Positions 14,593-21,683 of a stretch of 24,103 nt of DNA are shown here, piece by piece. The position numbers were made by a program, and so were the translations under genes. The DNA comes from Bacteroides sp. (GTDB taxonomy: Bacteria > Bacteroidota > Bacteroidia > Bacteroidales > GCA-2748055). Where the stretch lies: positions 1 to 24,103 of the forward strand of contig DSDZ01000059.1 in NCBI GenBank assembly GCA_011048475.1, given 5' to 3'. Position 1 is the stretch's first letter. Each line of letters opens with the position of its first letter. A model generated the notes under the pieces. The model did no database searches. It was not told where the DNA came from and worked only from the letters and a program-made list of their open reading frames with translations.

Positions 14593-15846
14593 ATGAAAAC
14601 GACAGCACTGATCATCACAGGAGCAGCCCTGGCGCTGACAGCCTGCATGCAGGAACCCGAGCTGAAGCTCGTGGTGGAAAATCCGCTGGATGCGGCACGG
14701 GATGACGCCCGGATCCTCATTACCAGGAGTGAATTATCCGGACACCTCTCTGCCATTCCTGCACATTCCCTTCCGTTGCTCACCGACCAGCAGGGGACCC
14801 CTGTCCCCTGCCAGGCGGACGATGTGGATGGGGACGGGAGCTGGGACGAACTCTTTGCTCTGACGGACCTGGGGCCGGGTGAAACGAAAACCCTTACCCT
14901 GACCTTCAAAGGTCCCGATGAGTACCCTGCATTTGCAATCCGGACGAACATCAGGCTGGGTGCCAACCAGTCAGGGTATCCCGAGCTGGAAAGCGCTGAA
15001 CGGCTGGAAGGAGTCAGCTATGACAACCACGCCCTTACCGAAGAGGCGTACCAGATGGAAGGCCCCGCCTGGGAGAACGACCTCGTGGGATTCAGGAACT
15101 ACCTGGACCAGCGGAACGGGATGGACATCTTCGGAAAGCGCACTTCTGAAATGGTCCTCGACAGTGTGGGGATCGCAGGCAGGCAGAGTTATCACGAACC
15201 GGACTGGTGGGGAATGGACATCCTCAAGGTAAACACCAGCCTGGGAGCAGGATCCATCGCCTGTATGGTTGAGGACTCCCTGTACCGGGTGGGCGACAAC
15301 GGTTCGGGCATGTACCGGCTGGTGTTCGAGGGTCCTGTGCGAAGCAGGATGAGCCTGGACTACACCGACTGGAAGGTAAACGGGCGCTCACTTGCAGTGG
15401 AGCACCAGATTGACATTGTGGCCGGCACACGCTGTTACGAAAGCATGGTCACCTTCCCGGGCACCCGGGAGCGTCCGGATCTGGTCACCGGCATCGTGAA
15501 CATGCACAGTGATCAACTTTTCGTGGAACCTCTGAATGACCGGTACACCATGTTGATGACCCATGATGTGCAGGCGGAGGACACCTCCCTGCTGGCCATG
15601 GCACTGGTCGTTCCTTCCCAGCTGCTGGTGGAGCACGGCGTCACCAGGGACGAGGGGGAAGGGATCACCCAGACCTACTATGCGAGGCTGGATGCCTCCG
15701 GGGACCATCCTATTCCCTACCGCTTCTATGCACTGTGGGAGAAAGAGGACCCCCGCTGGGCTTCACCCGATGAGGTCATCGCCTACCTGAAAAAAGAAGC
15801 CGAATGCTGGTCGCATCCGGCCTCTGTTCAGTTCCAGGAGGACTGA
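14593..15846 (+). CDS. DUF4861 lipoprotein
   Basis: 417 residues from ATG 14593 with a lipoprotein signal ending in LTAC (C18), so probably anchored in the inner or outer membrane. An in-frame ATG at 14575 would overlap kduD by 8 nt and add six residues; either start leaves the lipobox intact. The mature protein matches DUF4861 in style: a beta-sandwich-rich N-terminal part (DDARILITRSEL, VPCQADDVDGDGSWDELFAL) and a C-terminal part with MLMTHDVQAED and PIPYRFYALWEKED. The family is common in Bacteroidota loci for uronate polysaccharides; a general enzymatic role is not established to my knowledge. As the last gene of the kdu operon it may act on uronate-containing oligosaccharides (inference). 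Its stop is 3 nt from the stop of the convergent beta-helix gene. Confidence 0.75.
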   Translation: MKTTALIITGAALALTACMQEPELKLVVENPLDAARDDARILITRSELSGHLSAIPAHSLPLLTDQQGTPVPCQADDVDGDGSWDELFALTDLGPGETKTLTLTFKGPDEYPAFAIRTNIRLGANQSGYPELESAERLEGVSYDNHALTEEAYQMEGPAWENDLVGFRNYLDQRNGMDIFGKRTSEMVLDSVGIAGRQSYHEPDWWGMDILKVNTSLGAGSIACMVEDSLYRVGDNGSGMYRLVFEGPVRSRMSLDYTDWKVNGRSLAVEHQIDIVAGTRCYESMVTFPGTRERPDLVTGIVNMHSDQLFVEPLNDRYTMLMTHDVQAEDTSLLAMALVVPSQLLVEHGVTRDEGEGITQTYYARLDASGDHPIPYRFYALWEKEDPRWASPDEVIAYLKKEAECWSHPASVQFQED

Positions 15847-15849
15847 GAA

Positions 15850-17835
15850 CTATTTGTTGGTATCCCCCAGCGCATTGTTCTGGTAGGTGATCCCGTTCAG
15901 TTCCGGATTTGCGTTGTTTGCCAGGTAGATGCCGTAAGCTCCCGAATGGGAGATCTCGCAGTTGGAAATGAGCGGCACATTGGCAGTGGAGTTCCTGACG
16001 ACCACGTTACCGCTGTTGCTGCTGTACCCCCCGGCATAGGAGATCACGCAGTGGTCGAGGACCGAGCCGTTTCCCGTGCCGCTGTCAAACCAGATCCCGT
16101 CCCAGTCCCCCGGCGCTTCAAAACCTGCCAGGGCGCCCGATGTGAAGGTGATCTGGTTTCCCGGTTCGCCGTCTGCCACCAGGACGCCGAATGTACCGGA
16201 CCTGTATCCCACGTAGAGCTGCGATCCTTCGGAGAACTTCACCGTGGTCCCGGGGTCGATGGTGAGCCTGGACCCCGTGGCGCTTCCGATATAGAGGGTC
16301 CCGTCAATAAGGTACGGGATATTTTGCCTGTGCCAAGTGACGTCGGACTGTTCAAGGTCGTCACCCTTGACCAGGATCGATGTCCCGGTTTCGAACGTAT
16401 TGCCCGGTCCGATCGTATGGACAAAATTCCCGTAGATCTCGACCGGCACCGTCGCATTGTTCCCCAACGAGTTATCCGAGAAACTGGCGAATGAAGCATC
16501 ATTCCTGAGGGATACCCCCTGGCTCCCGGATAAAGTGACCGAGCAATGGGTCATGGAAATGCGGGAACCATCAACGTGGATCATCCCGTAATTGCCGGAG
16601 TACCCTCCCCCGTATGAAAAATCGCAGTAGGAAAGGGAGGAATTGTTCCCCGCTCCTTCATAAAAAGCCAGGTAATCCCAGTCGCCCGGAGATCTGGCAG
16701 CTTCAGGAGCGGACGAGGTGAATACGATGTGCTCCGATTCGGTGCCTTCGGCCACAAGCCGGCCGAATTCGCTGCTGCCGTAACCCACGTGCAAACCTGT
16801 TCCGCTGCCCATCCGGAGTTCCGTCCCGGGCAGCAGGGTAAGGGTGGTCCCGGTGACCGATCCCACATACAGGTCTCCCCCCACCACGTAAGGCGCATCC
16901 AGTTTCTGCCAGGTGGCATCCTCCATTTCAACATCATCTCCTTCCACAAATACCCCCCGTTCGGTGCTGATCTGGTTCCCTTCCCCGATGGTGTGGACAT
17001 AATTTCCGTATATATTGATGGGGTGGGTTGCAATGTCAGACAGGGTATTTCCTGTGAAGGACCGGAACCATCCGTCATTGGTCAGGCCGAGCCCCACCGT
17101 GGAAGAATTCCTGATGGTGCAGTTGTCGATGGACACGGATGTGCCGTCAATGTAGACTTCCCCGTATTTCTGACTGTATCCCCCGCCGTATTCCACAATG
17201 CAGTACTGCATGGACGAGTTGGAAGATGCTCCCGCATAGAACCCGATGAAGTTCCAGTCACCGGGCGATTGATTGGCTGCCGCGGAGGTAAAGGTGATCG
17301 GTTTCTCTGCGGTTCCGTTGGCGATCAGGACCGCCCCTGCGGAATTGCTGCTGTTTCCTATGTAAAGCCCCCTGCCGGCAGCGAAGCGGATCACTGCACC
17401 GGGTTCGATGGTGAGGATGGCACCGCTTACCGAGACGTCGGAGGTGATCAGGTGCATTCCTTCAGGCCAGGTCTCATCCTCCACGATGTTCCCCGAATGC
17501 TCATACACCTCCGGGGCCGTCACGGTCACTGAAACGCTGAGCTGATCGGTGTCTCCCTCCGGACCGGTGACAGTGAGGGTTACCGTGTAGGATCCCGCTG
17601 CATCGAATGTGTACTGGGGATTGGGATCCTCGGAAGTCCCCTCCTCTCCGAATTCCCAGAAATAGGACAGCGCATTCGAGGAGCAGAAGCTGTTAAAAAT
17701 AACAGGTGTTCCGGCAACGATCGCATCCGGAGCCGTGAAGCACGCGTCCGGCGAATCCGGGTTCTGTTTTTCGCATGACGTGATCAGCAATGCGGTTGCG
17801 AAAGTGGCTGTGATGATCTTGGGCAAATTTTTCAT
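15850..17835 (-). CDS. Surface lipoprotein with PKD domain and threefold beta-helix repeats
   Basis: 661 residues. Lipoprotein signal MKNLPKIITATFATALLITS precedes C21. Residues about 31-107 are a PKD domain (FWEFGEEGTSEDPNPQYTF, then AAGSYTVTLTV). From about 115 on, the protein is a right-handed parallel beta-helix built of three homologous units, each starting LTI-PG and containing PGDW and a YxGGYS motif. No catalytic residues of a known polysaccharide lyase are evident, and the closest general description is a 'right-handed parallel beta-helix repeat-containing protein'. It probably sits on the cell surface, where PKD and beta-helix modules often bind glycans or other cells; a role in polysaccharide capture near the uronate operons is inference. 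It is monocistronic and on the opposite strand to its neighbours. Confidence 0.8.
   Translation of the reverse strand: MKNLPKIITATFATALLITSCEKQNPDSPDACFTAPDAIVAGTPVIFNSFCSSNALSYFWEFGEEGTSEDPNPQYTFDAAGSYTVTLTVTGPEGDTDQLSVSVTVTAPEVYEHSGNIVEDETWPEGMHLITSDVSVSGAILTIEPGAVIRFAAGRGLYIGNSSNSAGAVLIANGTAEKPITFTSAAANQSPGDWNFIGFYAGASSNSSMQYCIVEYGGGYSQKYGEVYIDGTSVSIDNCTIRNSSTVGLGLTNDGWFRSFTGNTLSDIATHPINIYGNYVHTIGEGNQISTERGVFVEGDDVEMEDATWQKLDAPYVVGGDLYVGSVTGTTLTLLPGTELRMGSGTGLHVGYGSSEFGRLVAEGTESEHIVFTSSAPEAARSPGDWDYLAFYEGAGNNSSLSYCDFSYGGGYSGNYGMIHVDGSRISMTHCSVTLSGSQGVSLRNDASFASFSDNSLGNNATVPVEIYGNFVHTIGPGNTFETGTSILVKGDDLEQSDVTWHRQNIPYLIDGTLYIGSATGSRLTIDPGTTVKFSEGSQLYVGYRSGTFGVLVADGEPGNQITFTSGALAGFEAPGDWDGIWFDSGTGNGSVLDHCVISYAGGYSSNSGNVVVRNSTANVPLISNCEISHSGAYGIYLANNANPELNGITYQNNALGDTNK
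15880..17415 (-). repeat. Internal triplication of the beta-helix unit (about 192 codons each)
   Basis: Within the 661-residue lipoprotein, unit 1 is residues about 141-331, unit 2 about 332-523 and unit 3 about 524-652 (incomplete). Anchors repeat at a constant period: LTIEPG 141, LTLLPG 332, LTIDPG 524; SPGDW 190, SPGDW 382, APGDW 574; IYGNYVHTIG 275 and IYGNFVHTIG 467; DLYVGS 321 and TLYIGS 513. Divergence between copies shows the duplication is old, not a recent tandem repeat. Confidence 0.85.
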
Positions 17836-17955
17836 ACCAGATGTAATTAATTAATAATCTGCAAATAAAGCATATTTAAATATATTTGGATCCTTTTTTC
17901 TTCTTTATTTTATAAAGCAGTCGTTTTCCTTGATGAGAAGGCGCTGCCGCTTGAT

Positions 17956-17970
17956 GGAATGAATCATTCC
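17956..17970. promoter_or_regulatory. 15-bp perfect palindrome upstream of the kdgA promoter
   Basis: GGAATG-AAT-CATTCC, perfectly symmetric in its 6-bp arms. It ends 19 bases before the -7 box, exactly where a -33 element is expected, and no TTTG is found there. It may bind an additional regulator; identity unknown. Confidence 0.4.
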
Positions 17971-17989
17971 CGGATTCTAATTTAAATTC

Positions 17990-17997
17990 TATCTTTG
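17990..17997 (+). promoter_or_regulatory. -7 box of the kdgA-dctPQM-xylBA operon
   Basis: TATCTTTG, a perfect TAnnTTTG match and identical to the -7 box before the second lacI gene at 11519. Transcription would start near 18004, about 40 nt before the kdgA ATG, with the operator inside the leader. Confidence 0.55.
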
Positions 17998-18020
17998 TCA
18001 GATTATCGTTAGTTTTGAAG

Positions 18021-18038
18021 GTGCAATCGATTGTGCAA
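18021..18038. promoter_or_regulatory. LacI-family operator, CAATCGATTG core (site 2)
   Basis: GTGCAATCGATTGTGCAA shares 17 of 18 bases with site 1 at 11494-11511. The central CAATCGATTG (18024-18033) is a perfect 10-bp palindrome. It lies downstream of the predicted transcription start, a position fitting a roadblock-type repressor. The conserved left-right asymmetry (GTGC- left arm in both sites) strengthens the view that one protein binds both. Confidence 0.7.
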
Positions 18039-18044
18039 ACGACC

Positions 18045-18707
18045 ATGAAAAGAATTGATGTGGCCTTGAAAATGAGGGAAATCGGTGTGGTTCCCCTGTT
18101 CTACCATCCTGACATCGAGGTCTGCAAAAAAGTAATTGCCGCGTGTTACAGGGGAGGCATGACCCTCTTCGAATTCACCAACCGGGGCGATCATGCCCAT
18201 GAGACCTTCTCGGAACTTGTCAGGTGGGCCAAACAGCAGATGCCCGACCTGGTGATGGGCATCGGTTCGGTGGTGGACCCCGGCACATGCTCGCTGTACA
18301 TCCAGCTGGGGGCAAAATTCATCGTCTCTCCCCTGCTCAACGAAGAGATGGGCAGGATATGCAACCGCAGGAAAGTATTATGGATCCCCGGCTGCGCCAC
18401 GGCATCTGAGATCAGCCGGGCGGAGGAAGCCGGGGCGGAGATCATCAAGATATTCCCCGGTTCCACCGTGGGAGGTCCTGCATTTGTAAAAGCCTACCTG
18501 GGGCCCTGTCCGTGGTCAAATCTCATGCCGTCAGGCGGTGTGTCACCCACCAGGGAAAACCTCACGGAATGGTTCAGTGCAGGGGTTTTTGCTGTGGGGA
18601 TGGGTTCCCGGCTGATCACCAGAGAGATCCTTACGGAACAGAATTACAGGAAACTGGAAGAAGCCGCAAGAAATGCGGTGGAGACCATTCAGAAAATCAG
18701 AAGTTAA
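18045..18707 (+). CDS. kdgA: KDPG aldolase (2-keto-3-deoxy-6-phosphogluconate aldolase)
   Basis: 220-residue class I aldolase of the KDPG/KHG family, splitting 2-keto-3-deoxy-6-phosphogluconate into pyruvate and glyceraldehyde 3-phosphate. Visible active-site elements are E43, T45 and R47 in LFEFTNRG, the Schiff-base lysine K135 in GAEIIKIFPG, and the phosphate loop PSGGV (162-166). The TLEITLR-like strand of the enterobacterial enzyme is TLFEFTN here, as in other Bacteroidota. An in-frame ATG at 18015 is rejected because it precedes the operator; ATG 18045 gives the normal length. It is the first gene of the transporter/xylose operon, with dctP 13 nt later, and completes the pathway from KDG once phosphorylated. 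Confidence 0.92.
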   Translation: MKRIDVALKMREIGVVPLFYHPDIEVCKKVIAACYRGGMTLFEFTNRGDHAHETFSELVRWAKQQMPDLVMGIGSVVDPGTCSLYIQLGAKFIVSPLLNEEMGRICNRRKVLWIPGCATASEISRAEEAGAEIIKIFPGSTVGGPAFVKAYLGPCPWSNLMPSGGVSPTRENLTEWFSAGVFAVGMGSRLITREILTEQNYRKLEEAARNAVETIQKIRS

Positions 18708-18720
18708 ATTCCCATTTTGC

Positions 18721-19752
18721 ATGAAGATCAGAACCTGCCTTTACCTGACCCTGCTGATCCTGCCGCTGATGGGCTGCCGGAACCAGCAAGAAGGCCGGGT
18801 GCTTAAACTGGCCCACGGGCTGGATCCTTCCCATCCCGTTCACCATGCCATGGAGTTCATGGCAGACCGCTGCAAGGAGATATCCGGCGAGCAACTGACC
18901 CTCGAGATCTACCCGAGCGGACAGCTGGGCTCCGAACAACAGTGCGTGGAACTTCTGCAGATCGGCAGCCTTGCCATTACAAAAGTGTCCTCCGCGGTCA
19001 TGGAGAGTTTCACGGAAGACTTCCAGGTGTTCGGGCTCCCATATATTTTCAGGTCCCGGGAACACTATTTCAAGGTGCTTGACAGCGAGATCGGTGATGA
19101 TATCCTGCGGAGCGCGGAGCCATACTGGATCAGGGGGCTCTGCTTCTATGATGCGGGCAGCCGCAGCTTCTACACCATCGACCGGCCCATCAATCACCCG
19201 GATGACCTGAAAGGATTGAAGCTCAGGGTGATGAAGAGCATCACCGCGATGAACATGGTCAAATCCCTGGGAGGCTCCCCCACTCCCATCTCGTGGGGTG
19301 AGCTGTATACGGCACTGCAGAGCGGCGTGGTGGACGGTGCCGAAAACAATCCCCCGAGCTTCTACACAAGCCACCACTATGAGGTATGCAAATTTTTCAG
19401 CCTGAACGAACACACCTCCATCCCCGATGTGCTGATCGTCTCCCTGAAGGTGTGGGAAAAGCTTTCCGACCAGGAAAAAATGTGGCTTCAGCAGGCGGCG
19501 GACGAATCGGTGCAGGTGGAGCGTGAGCTGTGGGCCGAATCGGAAAAGAAGTCCCTTGAAATCGTACAGGAGGAGGGTGTCACCGTGGTCTATCCCGACA
19601 AGGAACCGTTTGCGCGCAAAGTGGAACCCCTTCTTGAGTCTTACAGGGACAACAGGAAGATCTATGACCTGATCACCCGCATCCGGGAAGTGCAGGCGGA
19701 TGAAGAACCAAAAATCACCATAGATGGAAAAGATAGCATACTGGTTGAATAA
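18721..19752 (+). CDS. dctP: TRAP transporter solute-binding protein DctP (lipoprotein)
   Basis: 343 residues, extracytoplasmic solute receptor of a TRAP transporter. A lipoprotein signal ends with LPLMGC (C19), so the receptor is membrane-tethered rather than free. DctP-family motifs follow: LKLAHGLDPSHPVH, YPSGQLGSEQQCVELLQIG, the GLKLRVMKS block whose arginine usually binds the ligand carboxylate, and SWGELYTALQSGVVDGAENN. ATG 18721 is chosen because it starts the signal peptide. The organic-acid binding arginine and the neighbouring uronate genes suggest glucuronate or galacturonate as ligand, but this is inference. It overlaps dctQ by 29 nt. Confidence 0.92.
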   Translation: MKIRTCLYLTLLILPLMGCRNQQEGRVLKLAHGLDPSHPVHHAMEFMADRCKEISGEQLTLEIYPSGQLGSEQQCVELLQIGSLAITKVSSAVMESFTEDFQVFGLPYIFRSREHYFKVLDSEIGDDILRSAEPYWIRGLCFYDAGSRSFYTIDRPINHPDDLKGLKLRVMKSITAMNMVKSLGGSPTPISWGELYTALQSGVVDGAENNPPSFYTSHHYEVCKFFSLNEHTSIPDVLIVSLKVWEKLSDQEKMWLQQAADESVQVERELWAESEKKSLEIVQEEGVTVVYPDKEPFARKVEPLLESYRDNRKIYDLITRIREVQADEEPKITIDGKDSILVE

Positions 19753-20197
19753 GATCCTGGAAGCAACACTTGTCATCCTGATGTCCGTACTGGTCATTGA
19801 TGTGCTTTGGCAGGTGATCAGCCGTTACCTGCTGAGTTCTCCCAGCTCCTTCACAGACGAACTGGCAGGATTCCTGCTCATCTGGGTCGGTGTCCTGGGC
19901 GCCGCTTATGTGGCGGGGAGACAGGAGCACCTGGCCATTGATATCCTGGTCCAGCGGTCACCTCCCGGGCGGCAGCGAAAATTGCTCTTTTTCATCCGGT
20001 CGCTGATTTTCCTGTTTGCCCTTTTCGTGATGGTCATCGGCGGGATCGTGCTCATGTACACCCGCTTTTTGCTGGATGTGAAATCGGCAGCCCTTCAGCT
20101 TCCGCTGGGATATGTGTACATCGTGCTACCGCTGAGCGGACTGATCATTATGTTCTATGAAGTGGTGCATCTTAGCGAACTAAAAAAATCCAGATAA
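19724..20197 (+). CDS. dctQ: TRAP transporter small membrane subunit DctQ
   Basis: 157 residues with four hydrophobic segments (about 11-33, 46-66, 86-110, 125-147) as expected for DctQ. The family signature runs from QVISRYLLSSPSSFTDELA to GFLLIWVGVLGAAYVAGRQEH. It starts inside the end of dctP (29-nt overlap) and ends one base before dctM, so all three subunits are translationally linked. The unusually long overlap is supported by an intact DctQ N-terminus (MEKIAYWLNKILE), which is typical for the family. Confidence 0.9.
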   Translation: MEKIAYWLNKILEATLVILMSVLVIDVLWQVISRYLLSSPSSFTDELAGFLLIWVGVLGAAYVAGRQEHLAIDILVQRSPPGRQRKLLFFIRSLIFLFALFVMVIGGIVLMYTRFLLDVKSAALQLPLGYVYIVLPLSGLIIMFYEVVHLSELKKSR

Positions 20198-20198
20198 C

Positions 20199-21656
20199 AT
20201 GGAAGTACTCGTCCTGGTGCTCTCTTTCGTGATCCTGCTCGCCATCGGCGTTCCCATTGCTTTCAGTATCGGCATCTCGGGCATCCTGACCATGCTCATG
20301 TCCATCGATTTCATTCCCGCCTTTACCACATATGCACACCGGATGGCCACCGGGCTGGACAGTTTCGCCCTTCTGGCGATCCCGTTCTTCGTGCTCGCCG
20401 GGTCCATCATGAACAGCGGCGGGATCGCCATGAGGCTGATTGACTTTGCCCGGGTGCTGGTGGGCAGGTTCCCCGCCGGACTGGCATTTGTGAATGTGAT
20501 CGCCAACATGCTGTTCGGCGCCATCTCAGGTTCCGCAGCGGCCTCCTCCTCGGCCATCGGGACCATTATGACCCCGGAGATGAAAAAGGAGGGATATGAG
20601 CCCGGATTCAGCGCCGCCGTGAACATCACATCGGCCACGACAGGACTGACCATCCCACCCAGCAATGTGCTGATCGTCTATTCGCTTGCCAGTGGCGGCG
20701 CATCCATCACGGCCCTGTTCCTGGCGGGGTATGTACCGGGAATCATGACCGGTTTCGGGATCATGCTCGTGGCACTGGCCATGGTCGTGTTCAAGAACAG
20801 GGGGATCAGGGGCGTCGTGCGCGTGCTGGGCAAAATCGTCCTGCTGTCCGCCGTGCTCCTGGGGATCGGCATCGGTCTCAAGGCCCTGCATGATCATGCT
20901 TCAGGGCTGATCTTCAAACTCGTCATCTACGCCCTGCTCGGGATCCTGCTTGCCTGGGTGGTATACAAATCCGTGAAACACTGGAAAGGATTCAAATTCG
21001 CATTCCGCAAATTCATTGACGCGGTACCCTCCCTCCTGATGCTGGTCATCGTGATCGGCGGGATCGTGGCCGGGTATTTCACGGCCACCGAGGCCTCCGC
21101 CGTCGCCGTGCTGTATGCCCTGATCCTGGCTTTGATCTACAGGGAGATCACCCTGAAGGATTTGCCAGGGATCATCCTGACCTCCATCAGGACCACCTGC
21201 ATCGTCCTCCTGCTGGTCGCCACCAGCATCGGGATGTCATGGATCATGTCCTACGAGAACATTCCCCAGAGCGTGAGTGCCGGGCTGCTCAACCTGAGCG
21301 ACAACCCGTACATCATCCTGCTGATCATCAACCTGATCCTGCTGTTTGTCGGGATTTTCATGGACATGACGCCCGCCATCCTGATCTTCACCCCCATTTT
21401 CCTGCCGATCGTCACATCCCAGCTGGGGATCGATCCCATCCATTTCGGGATCATCATGGTTCTGAACCTCTGTGTGGGGCTGTGCACGCCCCCGGTGGGA
21501 TCTGTGCTGTTTATCGGTTGCAGCGTGGCCAACCTGAAGATCGAACAGGTCATCAAGCCGCTTCTGCCCATGTTCCTGATCATGATCGTGGTGCTGATGC
21601 TGGTCACTTATATCCCTGCACTCAGCATGTGGATCCCTAATTTACTTATGAAATAG
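20199..21656 (+). CDS. dctM: TRAP transporter large membrane subunit DctM
   Basis: 485 residues; the sodium-coupled permease of the TRAP system. Typical blocks are GVPIAFSIG, LLAIPFFVLAGSIMNSGG (about 58-75), FGAISGSAAASSSAIG (106-121), TTGLTIPPSNVLIVYS (147-162), GYFTATEASAVAV (about 292-304), FMDMTPAILIFTPIFLPI and LCTPPVGSVLF. Most DctM proteins have about 430 residues; the excess is a segment at about 205-262 containing two additional hydrophobic stretches (about 211-229 and 238-257) between the N- and C-terminal halves. It begins one base after dctQ and is followed 27 nt later by xylB. Confidence 0.93.
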   Translation: MEVLVLVLSFVILLAIGVPIAFSIGISGILTMLMSIDFIPAFTTYAHRMATGLDSFALLAIPFFVLAGSIMNSGGIAMRLIDFARVLVGRFPAGLAFVNVIANMLFGAISGSAAASSSAIGTIMTPEMKKEGYEPGFSAAVNITSATTGLTIPPSNVLIVYSLASGGASITALFLAGYVPGIMTGFGIMLVALAMVVFKNRGIRGVVRVLGKIVLLSAVLLGIGIGLKALHDHASGLIFKLVIYALLGILLAWVVYKSVKHWKGFKFAFRKFIDAVPSLLMLVIVIGGIVAGYFTATEASAVAVLYALILALIYREITLKDLPGIILTSIRTTCIVLLLVATSIGMSWIMSYENIPQSVSAGLLNLSDNPYIILLIINLILLFVGIFMDMTPAILIFTPIFLPIVTSQLGIDPIHFGIIMVLNLCVGLCTPPVGSVLFIGCSVANLKIEQVIKPLLPMFLIMIVVLMLVTYIPALSMWIPNLLMK

Positions 21657-21683
21657 TGACAAACCGTTTAATTGAAATGCCTT

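Larger units (their letters stand above)
17836..18044. other. Divergent intergenic region between the beta-helix gene and kdgA
   Basis: 209 bp, A/T-rich near the beta-helix gene. It holds a perfect plus-strand TATATTTG at 17881-17888 (a possible second, upstream -7 box for kdgA), a T-rich tract at 17892-17912, the 15-bp palindrome at 17956-17970, the TATCTTTG box at 17990 and the LacI operator at 18021. For the minus-strand gene only a one-mismatch -7 box (TTTATTTG, about 17872-17879) is seen. No open reading frame or RNA gene is apparent. Confidence 0.5.

Noticed and set aside
17915..17952. Possible nested hairpin (GCAG/CTGC with CCTT/AAGG inside) before kdgA
   Set aside because: Arms are short and unequal, and it would be transcribed only from the unproven upstream -7 box at 17881.
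18015..18044. Upstream ATG for KDPG aldolase
   Set aside because: The added residues encode the operator palindrome and have no family similarity.
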